A stretch of 64,000 nt of DNA from Lingula anatina (GCF_001039355.2 NW_019775901.1:64001-128000); one strand, 5' to 3'. Positions 1 to 12,238 are shown, numbered from the stretch's first letter. Made by a program: numbers and translations. The notes: generated from the letters alone by a model not told the origin.

Positions 1-1
1 C

Positions 2-454
2 GGTGACTCGCCTTTGTATATGTGCAGCCTCGACGCCGAAAAATGCTTCGATATGATCTGGCACAACGGGCTATTCTATGAACTGTTTGATGTCCTCCCC
101 GATTCACATTGGTTATATCTTTATAAATTGTATAAGTGTTTAAGTGCTTCAGTAAGGTGGGGAGGCTCATATAGTGCTAATTTTAAAATTACCCGGGGAA
201 CAAGGCAGGGTAGTATTTTATCCCCGATCCTTTTTAACATTTTTATTGACGAGCTGCTTAAGGAATTATCCTCTACAAAAGCTGGTGTTTTAATCGGAAA
301 TAACTTATACAATAATATTATCTATGCTGATGACTTAACAATTTTTTCTACAACTGTGACTGGACTTCAAGAGCTGATTAATATCTGTTATGACTTCTCC
401 CTGCGCTGGAGAATGAAATTTAGTCTCAAAAAATCAAAATGTATGACGGTATGA
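2..454 (+). pseudogene. Reverse transcriptase fragment, catalytic palm
   Basis: The open frame runs from the window edge to a TGA at 452-454; the first ATG at 14 is only an internal methionine. Visible RT motifs in order are SLDAEKCFD (aspartate of motif A), TRGTRQGSILSP (the RQG-S-LSP signature of non-LTR RTs), and YADD with its hydrophobic flank (catalytic motif C). A basic KKSKC stretch follows. In the intact element this domain would copy element RNA at a nicked target site by target-primed reverse transcription. The frame breaks near 440-452 and the protein continues in another frame from 447, so this copy cannot make a full RT. It is 5' truncated by the window. Confidence 0.85.
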
Positions 455-965
455 AGTATTATTAAAAACACCCCCTTCGTGGTTCTTAGGTCGATATCCT
501 ATGGAAACGACGGACTCTTTAAATATTCTGGATATGACCTTTAATAGCAACTGCACGGCGGATGACCACACGGCTGCTAGAATTTGTTCTGCAACCAAGG
601 CGTATTATGGAGCAATGTCGCATGGGGTGTGCTATAAGGGTCTGGACACAAAACCCAAATCGTATATATGGGGTGCACTGGTGTCCCCCGTCATAACCTA
701 TGGAACTAACTCTATCTGTATGTCTCGTAAAAATATAAAAGACCTGGATACATTACAAAACAAACAGGTCACAAGATTCATGGGTTTATCTTCGCGATCT
801 CATACCTCTGCTCTCCTAGAAGCCTTACATGTTCCGAAAATTAGTTACACTATATCTAGAAATGTGGAATCACTATACCGCAGGGTAATGAGCATTGACA
901 CGCCATATCTTACACTTTTAACTCATCAGCTGTCTTATTTTATGCTTAATCGGTCTATAGTGCAG
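447..965 (+). pseudogene. Reverse transcriptase C-terminal region, shifted frame
   Basis: This frame opens at 447 after a TGA at 444-446 and carries the post-YADD region: a WFLGR segment where LINE RTs usually have the FLG motif, then a helical thumb/connection-like region containing YGTNSICMS and RFMGLSSRSHTSALLEAL. It is collinear with the upstream palm domain but in another frame, so a small indel near 440-452 separates them. The frame is interrupted at the N at 966, after which about 180 bp are repeated. The function is inferred only from position downstream of the palm and from general LINE architecture; no endonuclease or zinc-knuckle motif is evident. Confidence 0.7.
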
Positions 966-1147
966 NTTTATGTTCGCGATCTCATACCTCTGCTCTCTTA
1001 GAAGCCTTACATGTTCCGAAAATTAGTTATACTATATCTAGAAATGTGGAATCACTATACCGCAGGGTAATGAGCATTGACACACCATATCTTAAACTTT
1101 TAACTCATCAGCTGTCTTATTTTATGCTTAATCGTTCCATAGTGCAG
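785..1147 (+). repeat. About 181-bp direct duplication across a single N
   Basis: Positions 785-965 and 967-1147 are near-identical, differing by a handful of substitutions, and meet at a single N at 966. The pattern matches the two larger duplications near 36.5 and 40.9 kb. It is most simply an unmerged overlap of allelic contigs. Confidence 0.8.
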
Positions 1148-1360
1148 GGGTCGTTGCTCCGATCGTTGCAGAGGATTGTTTCTTACGGTACGAACCCGAT
1201 CTTATGTCTGAGTGGGTCGGGAATCCGGAATGCTGGCCCGGACCTGCATGCACCGGCAGGACTGGTTGATACGCTGAGATTTTTGGTAAACAGCCCCAGC
1301 TATCAGAACAGACTCTCAAAAGAATATGTGTTGGCGGGACTGCTCTTAAAATCGTTTTAA
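968..1360 (+). pseudogene. Reverse transcriptase C-terminus, after the N junction
   Basis: After the N the frame restarts by repeating residues already encoded at 785-965 (SRSHTSALLEALHVPKISY and following, with a few substitutions). It then continues to new C-terminal sequence ending at TAA 1358-1360. This is best read as the true 3' end of the LINE reading frame, with the overlap produced by joining two overlapping contigs. A short AT-rich 3' UTR and a TAAA-type tail follow. Confidence 0.65.
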
Positions 1361-1454
1361 TTACTGTTTTATTGTATTATTTTACACATATATTATTTTT
1401 TTTTATTCATCTTTTAAGGTGGTTTTAGTAATAAATAAATAAATAAATAAATAG

Positions 1455-2039
1455 CACAGAAAAGAGAGGCTAACAATGCGGTCATTATATAATACAATAT
1501 AGGGCCCTAATTGTGCGCCATGTTTAAGAGACCTGTGCCGTCACTAGGTTGACATTGCCAAGGCGAACTTGCTGCGAGAGAGAGGCGCAGGTCGTTCACT
1601 GTTGCGTTTCTCAAGAAGATATCTAAAAATTAATAGAAGAATAAAAATAAATGAATAAAATGATTACAAAAGAAATTTCTTGGGCAACAAATATTCAAAG
1701 TATTCAAAATTCACTTTCCTGGTTTTAACGCCAACGGAGAACTGAAAGAAAATAAGGTGTTCATTATTTTATAAGACTTATAACGAAACGGGCCACTGGA
1801 GTTTGTGAAAAAAAGTCCTTCGTTATAAAAATTTATAAGATTTATAGCACCTCATAGCTTCGATTTATTTTAAGATTTTTTTCTTAAAAAAATAAGATAC
1901 TAGAAAACTATGTCAGTTAGTTGGGCCAATTAACATTATTTTTCTTAAGTAAAAACATTTATTCGTTAATATTTTGCAGAAATAAAGGCCCTTAAGTCTT
2001 AAACACACCAACACAAAGCCGTTTGCGAGACACTCGTTT
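1455..2039. other. AT-rich noncoding DNA with a small foldback
   Basis: No coding sequence is seen. The stretch contains the imperfect hairpin annotated at 1755-1853 and otherwise unremarkable AT-rich sequence. Confidence 0.5.
1755..1853. repeat. Imperfect foldback (short MITE-like hairpin)
   Basis: The left arm starts AGGTGTTCATTATTTTATAA and runs to ATAACGAA. The right arm, from TTCGTTATAA to GCACCT, is its imperfect reverse complement; arms are about 33 nt around a loop of about 30 nt. No clear target duplication is visible. It could be a miniature transposon or a chance AT-rich hairpin. Confidence 0.4.
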
Positions 2040-2210
2040 TCTCAACGCACGCCCACGCGCGCTCAAACCAGTTGAAAAAAGTACCAATAGATGTCGCTTG
2101 CTTCCTTAACGCACCTGACATTCCTGTGGCTTGTCTTGGCCATTGAGATAATCACTTCCGGCATCATACGCATGCTCATTCATTGGCCCAACAAGCGACG
2201 GAGCGAGTCG
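2040..2210 (+). promoter_or_regulatory. Possible noncoding leader exon ending in a strong donor
   Basis: This patch is richer in CpG than its surroundings and ends in GAGTCG followed by GTGAGTAAC, a near-consensus splice donor at 2211. The first plexin coding exon has a splice acceptor only 18 nt before its ATG, so at least one upstream noncoding exon must exist. This is one of two visible candidates, the other being 10560-11003. The link is inference; a donor-like sequence alone is weak evidence. Confidence 0.2.
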
Positions 2211-4888
2211 GTGAGTAACATTTGTAAACTCTTTTAACTTCATTACCAGTGTAAATTGGTCAGCGTTACAGAAACTCACGGACTACATATGAGTTGATAA
2301 CACGCCAACATCACATAGAAGTCGATAGGATTAACAAAACCAAGTTTCTTTTAGACGATTTGAGAAAGAATTTGAAAGGAATTTAAATTACAGTAACCTG
2401 ATCGCATAACGCGACACGAGGAGTAGAGGAGAGAAGAGTCGGGGTAAAAATTGACAAGTTGACTGCTGTTCCAGTTTACGATCGGAGGCTTCTGAGTTAG
2501 TCATCCCAACAGGTAGGCGCTAACAGGTAGTCGTACAGTACAGGTGTGGGATAGGGCGTGTTGTTTAGGGTAGAAGAAATTCTGAGTCAAGCTTTTCAGG
2601 TAAATCGCACTTCTATTTATAAGGTGTTTGACGGTGTGGTTTACTGGAGGACACATGTACCAAGTCATGTGTGAATGATTTACTTGTTACTGTTACAATA
2701 CTAAACACAGATCATATTAGGGTGCAGTTCACCGTTTTGTCAATGGAGTAATCGTGTCGACTGATCTCAGCGGTTAAACTGAACTTGAATGACCCATATT
2801 ATGATTCAGTTTTCTGTTATCAAACTGCGGATAAACCGTTTAAAGTCAACTAGATGGTGTCATTATTTTCCTATTTACAGCTGTCAGGTCCAAGTTTTGT
2901 TGGTGTAAAAAGTATATGGGATTTGTTAATAACATGGGCGTTATCTTATTTATTTTGTATTTTGATTAAAATCAATGACAACATGTATGTGGTCTGTAAG
3001 GTTACATTGAAGTTGTACTCATTTCCAGAGCTTGGTTGGTGAATATGAGATGGTTTATCCATCCAAAAACCTTTGACTTCACAGATGATTTCACTCTTTC
3101 TAACTCCATCAGTTTTTATGTTAAGTGCAATTTTATTCACATGTGGAAGGAGAGGTCACGCAGTACTTTGCAGTCAGAAGATCTGATGCCCTTATAGATA
3201 TTTAAAGCCCCTTCTTTAATACTGTAGACCATTGCATACTAGTATATGTATCCAATTCAAGAAGAAATATGCATATCTAAATTTCACTTCGCCTCATGAA
3301 AAGGAAAAATGCGAATAGTGCAGCATACATTTGCCTTAATTACACCTGATTTGGTATGTCTTTAAGCTTAGTGATTTCTTGGAGTGTTTGAGTTGCATGA
3401 CTTTGGCTTGGATAAAGAAATATGTTGTCTAGACAGCCTTGGCTGTGAACCCAGATTAACAACTGAAGCACCACCAAATGTGATCGGTTGAATGCTTAAG
3501 AAGGATTTATTTATTATCTCCAGGTCACTGTAATTGGAAGGCAAATTCAGTCTTCGGAATATTCATATCATGTTGCTCTCTCTGTGCCCAGTAGTCCACT
3601 GTCATTTGTTTATATGTTATTACTTACAAAACTCGCAGGTCCATTGTACTGCTCCTTTTGAAGATTGTCAGCTGTGACCAAGAACTGTTCCTGTTGTCGT
3701 GCTCGGCATTTTGCATCAGTGAACAGTATAAGATAGATTTGAAATAGCCTACTAAAACATGTGAATGGATTTCTGAAAAAAAAAATAGCCACATGCATTA
3801 GAACAGTTAACCCCTGCAGATTATAGAAATGGGAAGATCTGAAACTTTTCTCTGTTGTTATTGTTGTCTGGTCTTAATCTACAAAGAAAGTGTACACGGA
3901 GGCTTGTAGGCTGAAGTGTAGTTAAATGCACCACCATCTGGGATTTGAGTCCTATTGATTCGCATTACAGCCGTTCTGCTCCTATCATCTCCCCGCAGAA
4001 GCCAGAGTCCCCGCTTTCCATTTGTGAAATTGACTAGCTAATTCTTTTCACTGCTGGAGGGAAAATAAGACGACGATATGCACCATTCTGTCTACTGTTT
4101 GGATCGTTACTAATTAGGTTAATGAGTCTGAGTTGATTTAAGGAGGTTTTGTTGTTGTTTTTAGTCTGGTATCATATGCGTAGTTATTAATTGTGTGATT
4201 AGCACAAATGACTGGCTGTGGGTGAGTTGTGCTGATGTTATAGAACGACTCCCCATCTGTTGTGTTGATACACTGAGTTATATATAGATTGATGATATTC
4301 TGGCGTATGGGAGTTGGGGGAGACTGAATTGGTTTTAGGAAAAGATGTAGGGAAAAAAGGATAAATCTTGAATTTATTTTAGTTTCATGAAAGCTGTGTG
4401 ACAGATCTTGAGCTTTCGAGGAAAATTGACCATTTTACAGATATGAGGTCATCTTTTGTATCTTTCGTCTTCTAATTTGGTCTAAATGAAATAATCGCTT
4501 TTCTGTTGTATGATTAAGTGTAAATTTCACATGATTTATAGCTATTCCCTCGCATATAAGTACTAGTAGTCCATAAGAACAGTGCTAATTATATTAGATT
4601 CATTTTTCTTTTCATTGTCTTTCATACACCTTTTAAATAATTGGCTAATGAACCATATAGATATTACCAAGAAAGGTTAAAGACCAGTGCATCTGTAAAC
4701 CAAGTTTATGAGCTGAGCATCTGGGCCATAAAATGTGATTTGTCCACTTATTTTTTTCCACAGTTGTCACTAACCCATCTGTATAGCATAAAATACCATT
4801 AAATCCCCCCAAGAAGTAAAATTATGAAGTATGTACTGCTAAACTCTGGTGAGTTGGGTAACCATAAAGATCTTGTTATTTATATCTG
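2211..4888. other. Noncoding stretch
   Basis: Only short unsupported frames are present. I see no exon with convincing splice sites and protein similarity, no RNA gene and no clear repeat. It is either intergenic or an early intron of the plexin gene. Confidence 0.5.
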
Positions 4889-5056
4889 GGGTAGCGCTTG
4901 AAATTTTTTTCGCTTAGCCATATCACCTCATTTTTGTCAATTTGTTATTAAAATGGCTATAATTTGGCTAAAACACGTCAAATCTAGCCCTTTTTCTTTA
5001 GCCAATTTCAGCCAGTTTTAGCATTTGGGTAAATTGGCGAGTGTTAGCACTACCCT
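4889..5056. repeat. Possible MITE with short terminal inverted repeats
   Basis: The left end GGGTAGCGCTT and the right end AGCACTACCCT are imperfect inverted repeats of about 11 bp enclosing about 150 bp of AT-rich sequence. Inside, the GGCTA/TAGCC words recur. No unambiguous target duplication is seen, so membership of a known transposon family is unproven. Confidence 0.35.
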
Positions 5057-5799
5057 AGTATATACATATGAAAGGTATAAATTTACATATTTAAGTAGAG
5101 AAAGAAACTATTTATTGTCAGGTGATATTTGGTATTTTACTCTGCAGTGGACAAACGGCTTTTGGTCTCCTTAATCTATTTAAGAAATTGCTCAGTGGAA
5201 TGTGAAGTGGTTCTGTCGTAAAGGATTACAGCACCAGTTTGTGAGTTTGTATTGTGATTCAGTCTGTCGAGGAGAGAGAATTAGATTATAGATCCTTTTA
5301 GTTTATATGGCCAAGAGGAGGTTGGCTTGAGGAGGTTGGCTTGAGGAAACATAACTACATTTCAGTGGAAAGCTATAATTTATTTTATTTCCGTAAAGTA
5401 CATATTTACGATGACTTTGACCTAACAATATATTCTAAACCTATGGTGCTATAACTGCAGTGAGGATTTAAAAAATAGGTTTACACAGACGATATTATAA
5501 TAAAGGTATTTATAATCAGTTACTACGTGATACATGTAATATGGCTGCCTGGCGGATATGATATTTGTCAGAGCTTGTGAATTATGCAGACATGTGTCTA
5601 TTCTGACACAAAGAAATTGTCCTGTGCCACACAGTACTAACAATAAGGAAGATACATTTTTAGAATTGTCAAATTGTTGCAAAATGTAACATTTTATGTG
5701 ATTAAAAATATAGTATAATAAGTATAAATGAATGTGCATCTTGAAGTGATTAGATGGGCCCACATAAGATGCGTATTCTGCGTAGGCTGGCAGAATATG
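5057..5799. other. Noncoding stretch
   Basis: No gene is recognised. A small tandem duplication of about 14-15 bp (GAGGTTGGCTTGAG twice) lies near 5319-5346. A minus-strand open frame here has no recognisable domain. Confidence 0.4.
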
Positions 5800-6030
5800 A
5801 GCATTTAATTTTTTCCTGTCAGTTTTCCTCAAATACAAAATAAAACCACCCTGGTCATTCTCTTCATATGACAGAGCATTAAATTATTTCCCTGCCAATT
5901 TTCCTAAATTAGATAAAAAAAAAAAGAGAAAAAAAAACTCCCCTTCATTCTTTGAATATAATCATTTAATTCTTTCCTGCCAATTTTCCTTAGATACAAA
6001 ACAAAAGCACCCCGCCATTCTCTGAACAAT
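5800..6030. repeat. Degenerate tandem repeat, about 3 units of 70-88 bp
   Basis: Three successive blocks start near 5801, 5875 and 5962. Each carries a CATTTAATT-like start, TTTCCTGCCAATTTTCCT, a TACAAAA-like A-rich run, and a CACCC..CATTCT end. Units differ by substitutions and by expansion of the A-rich part in the second unit. This is an old minisatellite without visible function. Confidence 0.65.
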
Positions 6031-9000
6031 CAACCTGTATTTCCTATTGTAGCGTCTTCCCATGGCGTTCATCCAAGCTGGCACCAGCATGGGTAATGAG
6101 AAACGGCAGTAAAAACAATGCTTGGTATGCACAGTCTAAATACTATCATTCACTGATGGTGGGGCACCCTGCGTGTCGGGGTGATTTGAGTGCAGTTGCT
6201 GGTGTAGGTTTTGAATTGGATGAAGAATGTTATCCTTTTGTACACAGGGTGGTATACGTATTTATTTATTTTTATTTTTTTTGGGGGGGGGATGATTTAT
6301 TGTATTCGTAGAATACTGCAGTGAATGAGTTCAATTCTAAATGCACAGAAAACACCAATTGTTTGTATTCAGGCAGTTATGAAAAGAAAACTATTGCAAG
6401 AAATTCACCATATTTTTTCTAAATTATTTCATTATAACATTTATTGTATAAATTTATATTTTATTTTTATTTTTTAATGAAAATGTAATGCTGGGGGGGG
6501 GGGTGGGTTAAGAAAAAGATGTGCTAGCTTTGGGAGAAAAGAGACGTGTAAGTCACTTATCAGAGCCAATGTGAGATTGTTTGACTTGTACAAAAACAAA
6601 AGGGTGGGAAAATACCAAGCACAAAATTTGGTCTCCAAGACCCTGAAGGGATAGACATTTAATGTCTATCTCTGTGGATAGATTTTTATTTGAATTTTGT
6701 ACTGTATTTGACAGTCTATTGCTTCAGGGCCTGAAGTTGTGTCATGTATTCATTTCTATTCAGGAATGTTGTTTTCATTATCCAACCTGCCCAATTTTGA
6801 GGTAATAAGATTGAGAAAGACAAACTTTTCCAAAAGAGATCTTTGTACAGTTAAATCATGTACTGGGGCATTTGTTAGCTATCCACAGCAAGGGCCGTTT
6901 GTCTTAATGCCAAGGCCCTAAGAATAGAATTGTGTGTATTCTTTGGTATATATTAGGATTAGAAAGTTTGTGAAAAAGATTACTAGTCTCAGCAGAATGA
7001 TGGGGAATACTTTGCGTAGGTATATTAATGGCATTTTCAGACTAAGCAAAGAATGCAAATGAATTTTTTAAGCCTGAAATTAGCTGTCATGAAAAAATAC
7101 TGGCTGTTAAATTCCTAGTTTATTTGTATGTCTAACTTGGAAGAGGATTAAAAAAAAAGTAATTACTGGAAGTAATTCTTTTGATGGTACCTGCAGTTTT
7201 GTGAAGGTGATATTGAGTCGTGTGTTGCATAATATATATATATATCTCATTTTAGCATGAAAGTTGGCATTAAACAAGCACTTGCCTCTGGTGAAATATT
7301 GTAATTGTATTGAAATGTACCTTTGAACCTGCTGACTCGTGACAAACAAAAACCTGCTGAAATCCTGAATGTCTTACAAATTTCTTTTTGATAGGGTGAA
7401 AATGGGCACCTTGCACATGCCTGGTTACTTCTATCTCTACTATGTTGATGTGAATTTTTATTATATGTCCAGTTCAGGCAGTACATATAATGAAAAAGTT
7501 TTGTCGCTGGGTTTGGCAATAATAATATTATAATCAAGTTTTCAGTTATATGGTAGCCAGCATATAACACCTATATTTACAATTTGTCTGGAAGAGAAGA
7601 ACCGTGGCTGTTTAGTTGTTATTATTATGAACTCAACACCTGACTGCTCCATATGTTTGTGATTACAAGATGACTCCAAGACCCGTCCAACCAAACATTT
7701 GAAATCAGATCCCACTTTTCCCATGTCCCCTTTTTCCGCCCAGTTTAAGGTCGGGGCTTAAATTAATATTGTAAAAATGAAAAGTTAGCACCCCATTTAT
7801 CAGGAGTGATGAGAAAAGAAAAGAAAGGACAACAACGTGACGGCGAGTCCTCCAACCTCACGGTTATTTTTGGTCCCCTAATATTTTTCCAATATCACGT
7901 TCAGACAAAGCACTCTACGTGGACTGACCTGGGTGGCAGGGGCGAGCTAATCGCATACGAGTGCAGGCCCGCCTCTTTTAAAGCCAAACAATGGCGTCTA
8001 TGAAATGAAAAGTAGGTTTATTTTTCAATAATCATATTGCAATTTATAAGAATAACAGCCTTTGAAATTGCTCAATTGATCTTTTGAGGGACTGGAATGC
8101 TCCGTCCAAGACCTGAAAGCCAAACGCAATTAATGTACAGTTCATGTGTAAAATCCGCCCATTAAGAACTTGCATTCCAAACAGTAAAAGGGTTTTTTGT
8201 GTGAAAATATTTTCCATTTAAACACTGTTTCAAAGCAAAATTTAAAAGGTTTCAAAATGTTTGCCGAAAGCATGAAAGGGTTTAATCTCAGGCAGGGTCA
8301 CAAGAGTCAGCATAAACATTTGCATAAATTAAATAAAAAAATGGTTAAATTAATTGAAAAACATGTCTTGGTTGAATTTTACCATGACATTATGGCATTG
8401 AACGGCCCAGATTTCAGATATATTGGACCTTTTTGTCCTCGTTAAGTTCTCTCATTACGTCGAAGTCTATCTGATGTAATCCTCTTTGTCGGAGGGCCCT
8501 TTACCAGATGTTAGCACAAACACCCTTAAAACTCATCAATACTGGCGAATGGTGCTCTATTAAGACTTACACAAGATATAGTAATATTTGTAATGCTCAC
8601 AACATTGCCCCAGAGCCCCCAGCTGGGCCATTGATTAACGTGGAGGTTATGTAGCAAGATAGCAAAATATTTCCTCTCTTTTATCTCCAGAAATCAAAAT
8701 ATCTGGGCTCTCAGGTCAGCTACTACTTGCTACTGGAGTGGGAAGGTTGGAGGGGGGGGGGGGGATGAGATAAAAATTTAGACCACAGCTGAATCTGATG
8801 GTGTCTGTACTCTGTACCCTCTTTTGCTGGCTCAAGGATTAGAAGACTGGTCACTGACTAGGCAGTGGCTTGGAAATTCTGTCAACTGTTTTGATGTTTT
8901 AATCTATAGATTAGACAGATTAGTCAGTTCTCTTCTATTTTCATATTTAGCCAACCTTTTTAATATTTGCCATAAGTAACTGGTGAAATTTTAACATTGA

Positions 9001-9854
9001 ATTTTTCAACTCCACTGCATGCCGAACGGCTATATTTGTGCTTGTACCTAAAAATCATGTTGGTTTGACAGAAGGCAGAATATGATTTCTTTTCTGCTCT
9101 AAAGATGGAAAAAAAATGCCCTTGCATAGTAAAACTGTTTAACTGTGCATAACACCCCCCTTGAGATTAGTGCTGCCTGCAAGACTTGGTAAACCACTAC
9201 ATTGGGTAATAGTTGCCGTCTAGAGTGCAGGTCAACTGAAATCCTCATCAATGAAGGTAGCTCTGTGGGTTATTAAGAGGCATGGGAATGCAGACATATT
9301 TCTACCAGTCTAATTAATTCTTCCTTAATTAATTAACTCACCGGCTGACCCGAGTGCACTTGATGAGGTCAGTCCAGTACACTATTTATTCTGACTCAGT
9401 AGTGGTCAGTGGAAAGATAATTTTTGGATGACCAGTGTCATTTTGTGGCTTGGCTTAGAATGGTGAACTGAAATTTTGATTTTTTTCATCTTTAAAACTA
9501 TAACAAAGAAAAAAAATGCAGAAAATTGTAGTTAATTTTAGCATGCATTCCTTTTTTGAAGGAATTTAAATGACAACTGTGTGGACCCATCACTGGCAGA
9601 CATTCACATTCTTCATTTCCTTAATGACATTGAAATTTATGTACAGTGGATTAGAAGGTAAAGGAATACTTGGCATTATTTTAAAGTCCTTCACTGGTGG
9701 GATGTATTTATAAATCTGACTGCCAAGTTTAAACGCATGCTATGTGTGTGGGTAAAGGTATGTTATCTGCCCAGACACGTTCAAAAATAACCGCCTTAAA
9801 TGCTTGTTATGTTGATTTACGTTGACACAACTGCAGGCGGAAATTGATTTGAAA
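6031..9854. other. Noncoding stretch with poly(G) and poly(A) tracts
   Basis: No supported gene. G tracts lie near 6283-6290, 6493-6501 and 8751-8764. A near-palindrome ATAGACATTTAATGTCTAT lies near 6652-6670. The 7800-8680 part is less AT-biased and more complex than its surroundings; an 82-codon open frame at 8197-8445 has no recognisable domain and no splice or promoter support. Clustered TTAATTAA words occur near 9312-9334. Confidence 0.45.
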
Positions 9855-10390
9855 TAGTTTCGGTTACGTCAGTGGAGGTCAACTGGTTTGTAAAAAAATT
9901 TTCCTCCAAGTGTAGAAATCATGATTTCACTCTTATTAACTTAGTCTTTGTTTTACATGAAATGTGTTTTTTACTATGAAAAAGAGTTTGAGATTTTGTT
10001 GTATTACGTCAGTGGCAACCCTTGTCCTTATGAATTAGTTTATTCATTAAAACAATCCTTATTTTGCTGATAAAGATATGTGGGAAATGTAGAAGTTTAA
10101 AATTTTGTTTTGCTACGTCAGTGAATCTGAATCTTTCCAATTTTGTTTTATCCCACAATCTTTGTTTTATTTTAGAATGTCAGATATTTTTAAAAGTCAG
10201 TAAATCTTATGGCCATGCAACATTTACACCAAAACATACATTGTTTCATCTTCATAGTGTACATAGAATTAATAAAAACAAAAAAACAAACAGTTTATTG
10301 TGTTACGTCAGAAAATCTCACAACCATTTAGAATTTCAGTTTCTTCATCAAAACAATCTTTGTTTCATCACGGAGCGTAAGAGCTATGAA
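9855..10390. repeat. Degenerate tandem array with a TACGTCA core
   Basis: The 7-mer TACGTCA occurs at 9865, 10005, 10114 and 10304. It is preceded each time by T-rich sequence and followed, with variation, by words such as ATCTNAATCTTT and by TCATNAAAACAATCTTTGTTT. Spacing is irregular (140, 109, 190 nt), so this is a decayed array rather than a clean satellite. TACGTCA contains the ACGTCA half-site bound by CREB/ATF bZIP factors. Regulatory use here is inference. Confidence 0.5.
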
Positions 10391-10559
10391 TATCCAGTGA
10401 ATACAGAGGGTTCCAGCCAGCTTTCTAGTATTCAAACAATATTCTAAGTCGCAGGTATGTGAGGTATTTATACTCATAGAGCAGAGCACAACAGGTTTCT
10501 TATGCTGGCTTTCACACACGCATGAGTGGAGTCATTTAGGCCTGCAAAAGTGGCGTATA
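10391..10559. other. Noncoding spacer
   Basis: Nothing supportable beyond AT-rich unique sequence. Confidence 0.4.
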
Positions 10560-11003
10560 GTTATGCAAACTAGCCCCATTCACAAGCCCAGTAGAGCACC
10601 AGCCTATTGGTACTTAACGTTGCGGCTGCCGCACGGGAAAATGGACGGAGCACAATGGAGGCCAAGGGGGTTTTAACACGCACCGGTGTTACGGACGTTT
10701 GAAAGGAGGTGCATTCCTGGCCCCAGCTGTGCGCCCCTTAGACGGATCCGGAGGTGCGTGCACTGTAAGTGGGGGCCTGTGACTGAACTCCAAGGCACTC
10801 GCTCTCTGCCTCTCTCTCTCTCTTGAATCTCCTGTCATTAGTGCAGAAAGCGTTATCAAGGCTGGAAGTATTTCTGTTCAGTGACATTTTACGCCAGGAC
10901 TCAGAGCAGACTTGTTTCCGTAGGGGAAAGATTGTTTTGCACCTGTGACTTTTTTAGTCAGATTTTTAATTGGAAAACAACAGTGGAAACTATGGTTTGA
11001 CAG
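10560..11003 (+). promoter_or_regulatory. GC-richer patch, candidate promoter or leader exons
   Basis: The 10600-10770 part is clearly more GC- and CpG-rich than neighbouring DNA and ends in a donor-like ACT/GTAAGT at 10765. It is followed by a pyrimidine-rich tract and a CAG acceptor-like site ending at 10846, then about 157 nt ending in GACAG/GTATGT at 11004. This could be the plexin promoter with one or two noncoding exons. There is no coding evidence and no recognised core promoter element. Confidence 0.2.
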
Positions 11004-12238
11004 GTATGTGATGACTAATATTTTGTGTTTACCTGTGTTTTTTTTTTATAAGACAGCAGTGAGGACATCGTTAGGTTAAGATTATGGTATGAAGGGAGAT
11101 TTTTCAATTCATCAAGTCCTGGTGAAGGTGGGTGGCTAGCATTAATAGTCTCTGTGACACATAAATGTTGGTTTGGGATTAAAGGCATTGGCATAAGGCT
11201 TGGCAGTACGTTGGCAGTTGTTTGGTAATGACATCAGCTACCTGTATTTATCACCACATGCAATAACACCTATCTGTTTCTGCCTCTGATACTTAAATAA
11301 ATGTACTAGCATCTATTTGAGAATGAAGAAAGAGCTTGAGGAAGATATATTTGAGTGGAAATGATAAGTTAATAATGATAAGTGTTGATAGATTGTTGAC
11401 CAGTCCACCACCACCCCCAAAACAAGGATGGCCCATCCATTGTGGTACTTTCTTCTGTCTCCTTACCCATTAACCATAGTGGCTTATAGGTTCCCATAGG
11501 CTCATAACCCCCCACCCCCCCACCCCCCCTTTGCCACCACTGCCACTGCAAAGATGGGGCATTCAGTGACTAGGCAAAAGAAATACAGAGATGTCATTAT
11601 TTTATGGACTAGATATATCACCAGGATATGTACTCCATAAACCCTCTGCCATATCTGCCATAGAGGCGCATATAATACACCCAAGCCTTATAGCTTGGCA
11701 GTTTATGATGGATGAGAACTCGGATGATAATTCCACTCCCATAATGCACAGTAACACGTTTATTGTCTACCTGCTGCATCTCGTCTGTGTGCAAAGCTGC
11801 CAGTGGCACAGGAATTAATTATAACCGTTGAGCCATCGATTTGCTCCGGTGCAGGCAGGTGAAAATGTCTTAAGAACCTGTTGTTTGCAAAGATGATTTC
11901 ATCCGCTGGCTAAATACAGGATATTATTTGTTTTGTTTTTTTCTCTCTCACTGTTTATATGGAGAAGGTAGCCAGTTGCCTAGATTTGTACTGTGTTAAT
12001 CCAAGTTATGAGATCATAAGAGATTATTGTCAGGTAGGATATGACTAGTGGGTGATAAATTGCATAATTGTTAACACTTTGAAGGTGAGACATTGTTTAT
12101 GTGATAGATACAATACGAGACAAAACGAGTGTTGTATCTGACTTAAACCACAGCCTCTGATTGGCTACTGCACTAGTGAGTAACCGGAGCGCAACAGTCC
12201 GTGGAACACACTCGTACATGGGGTGCTTGTCTGTCGAA
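11004..12238. other. Noncoding stretch
   Basis: No supported gene. A CCACCACC/CCCCC-rich stretch at 11404-11530 produces glycine- and tryptophan-rich frames on the minus strand that look like composition artefacts. Confidence 0.45.

Larger units (their letters stand above)
1..1454 (+). mobile_element. Decayed non-LTR retrotransposon (LINE), 3' part
   Basis: Two adjacent reading frames encode the palm and C-terminal part of a non-LTR reverse transcriptase. They are followed by a short AT-rich 3' UTR and a tail of about five TAAA/ATAA units near 1430-1453, as in LINEs that end in a short tandem repeat rather than a pure poly(A). The element enters from the left edge, so its 5' part (endonuclease and N-terminal RT) is not visible. 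It is inactive: there is a frameshift near 440-452 and an internal duplication joined by an N at 966. The clade (CR1/Jockey-like or other) cannot be settled by eye. No target-site duplication can be tested because the 5' end is missing. Confidence 0.85.

Noticed and set aside
8197-8445. 82-codon frame in a relatively complex segment
   Set aside because: No recognisable domain, no splice or promoter support, and length within chance for this window.
11369-11684. Glycine- and tryptophan-rich minus-strand frames
   Set aside because: Caused by CCA/CCC-rich low-complexity sequence.
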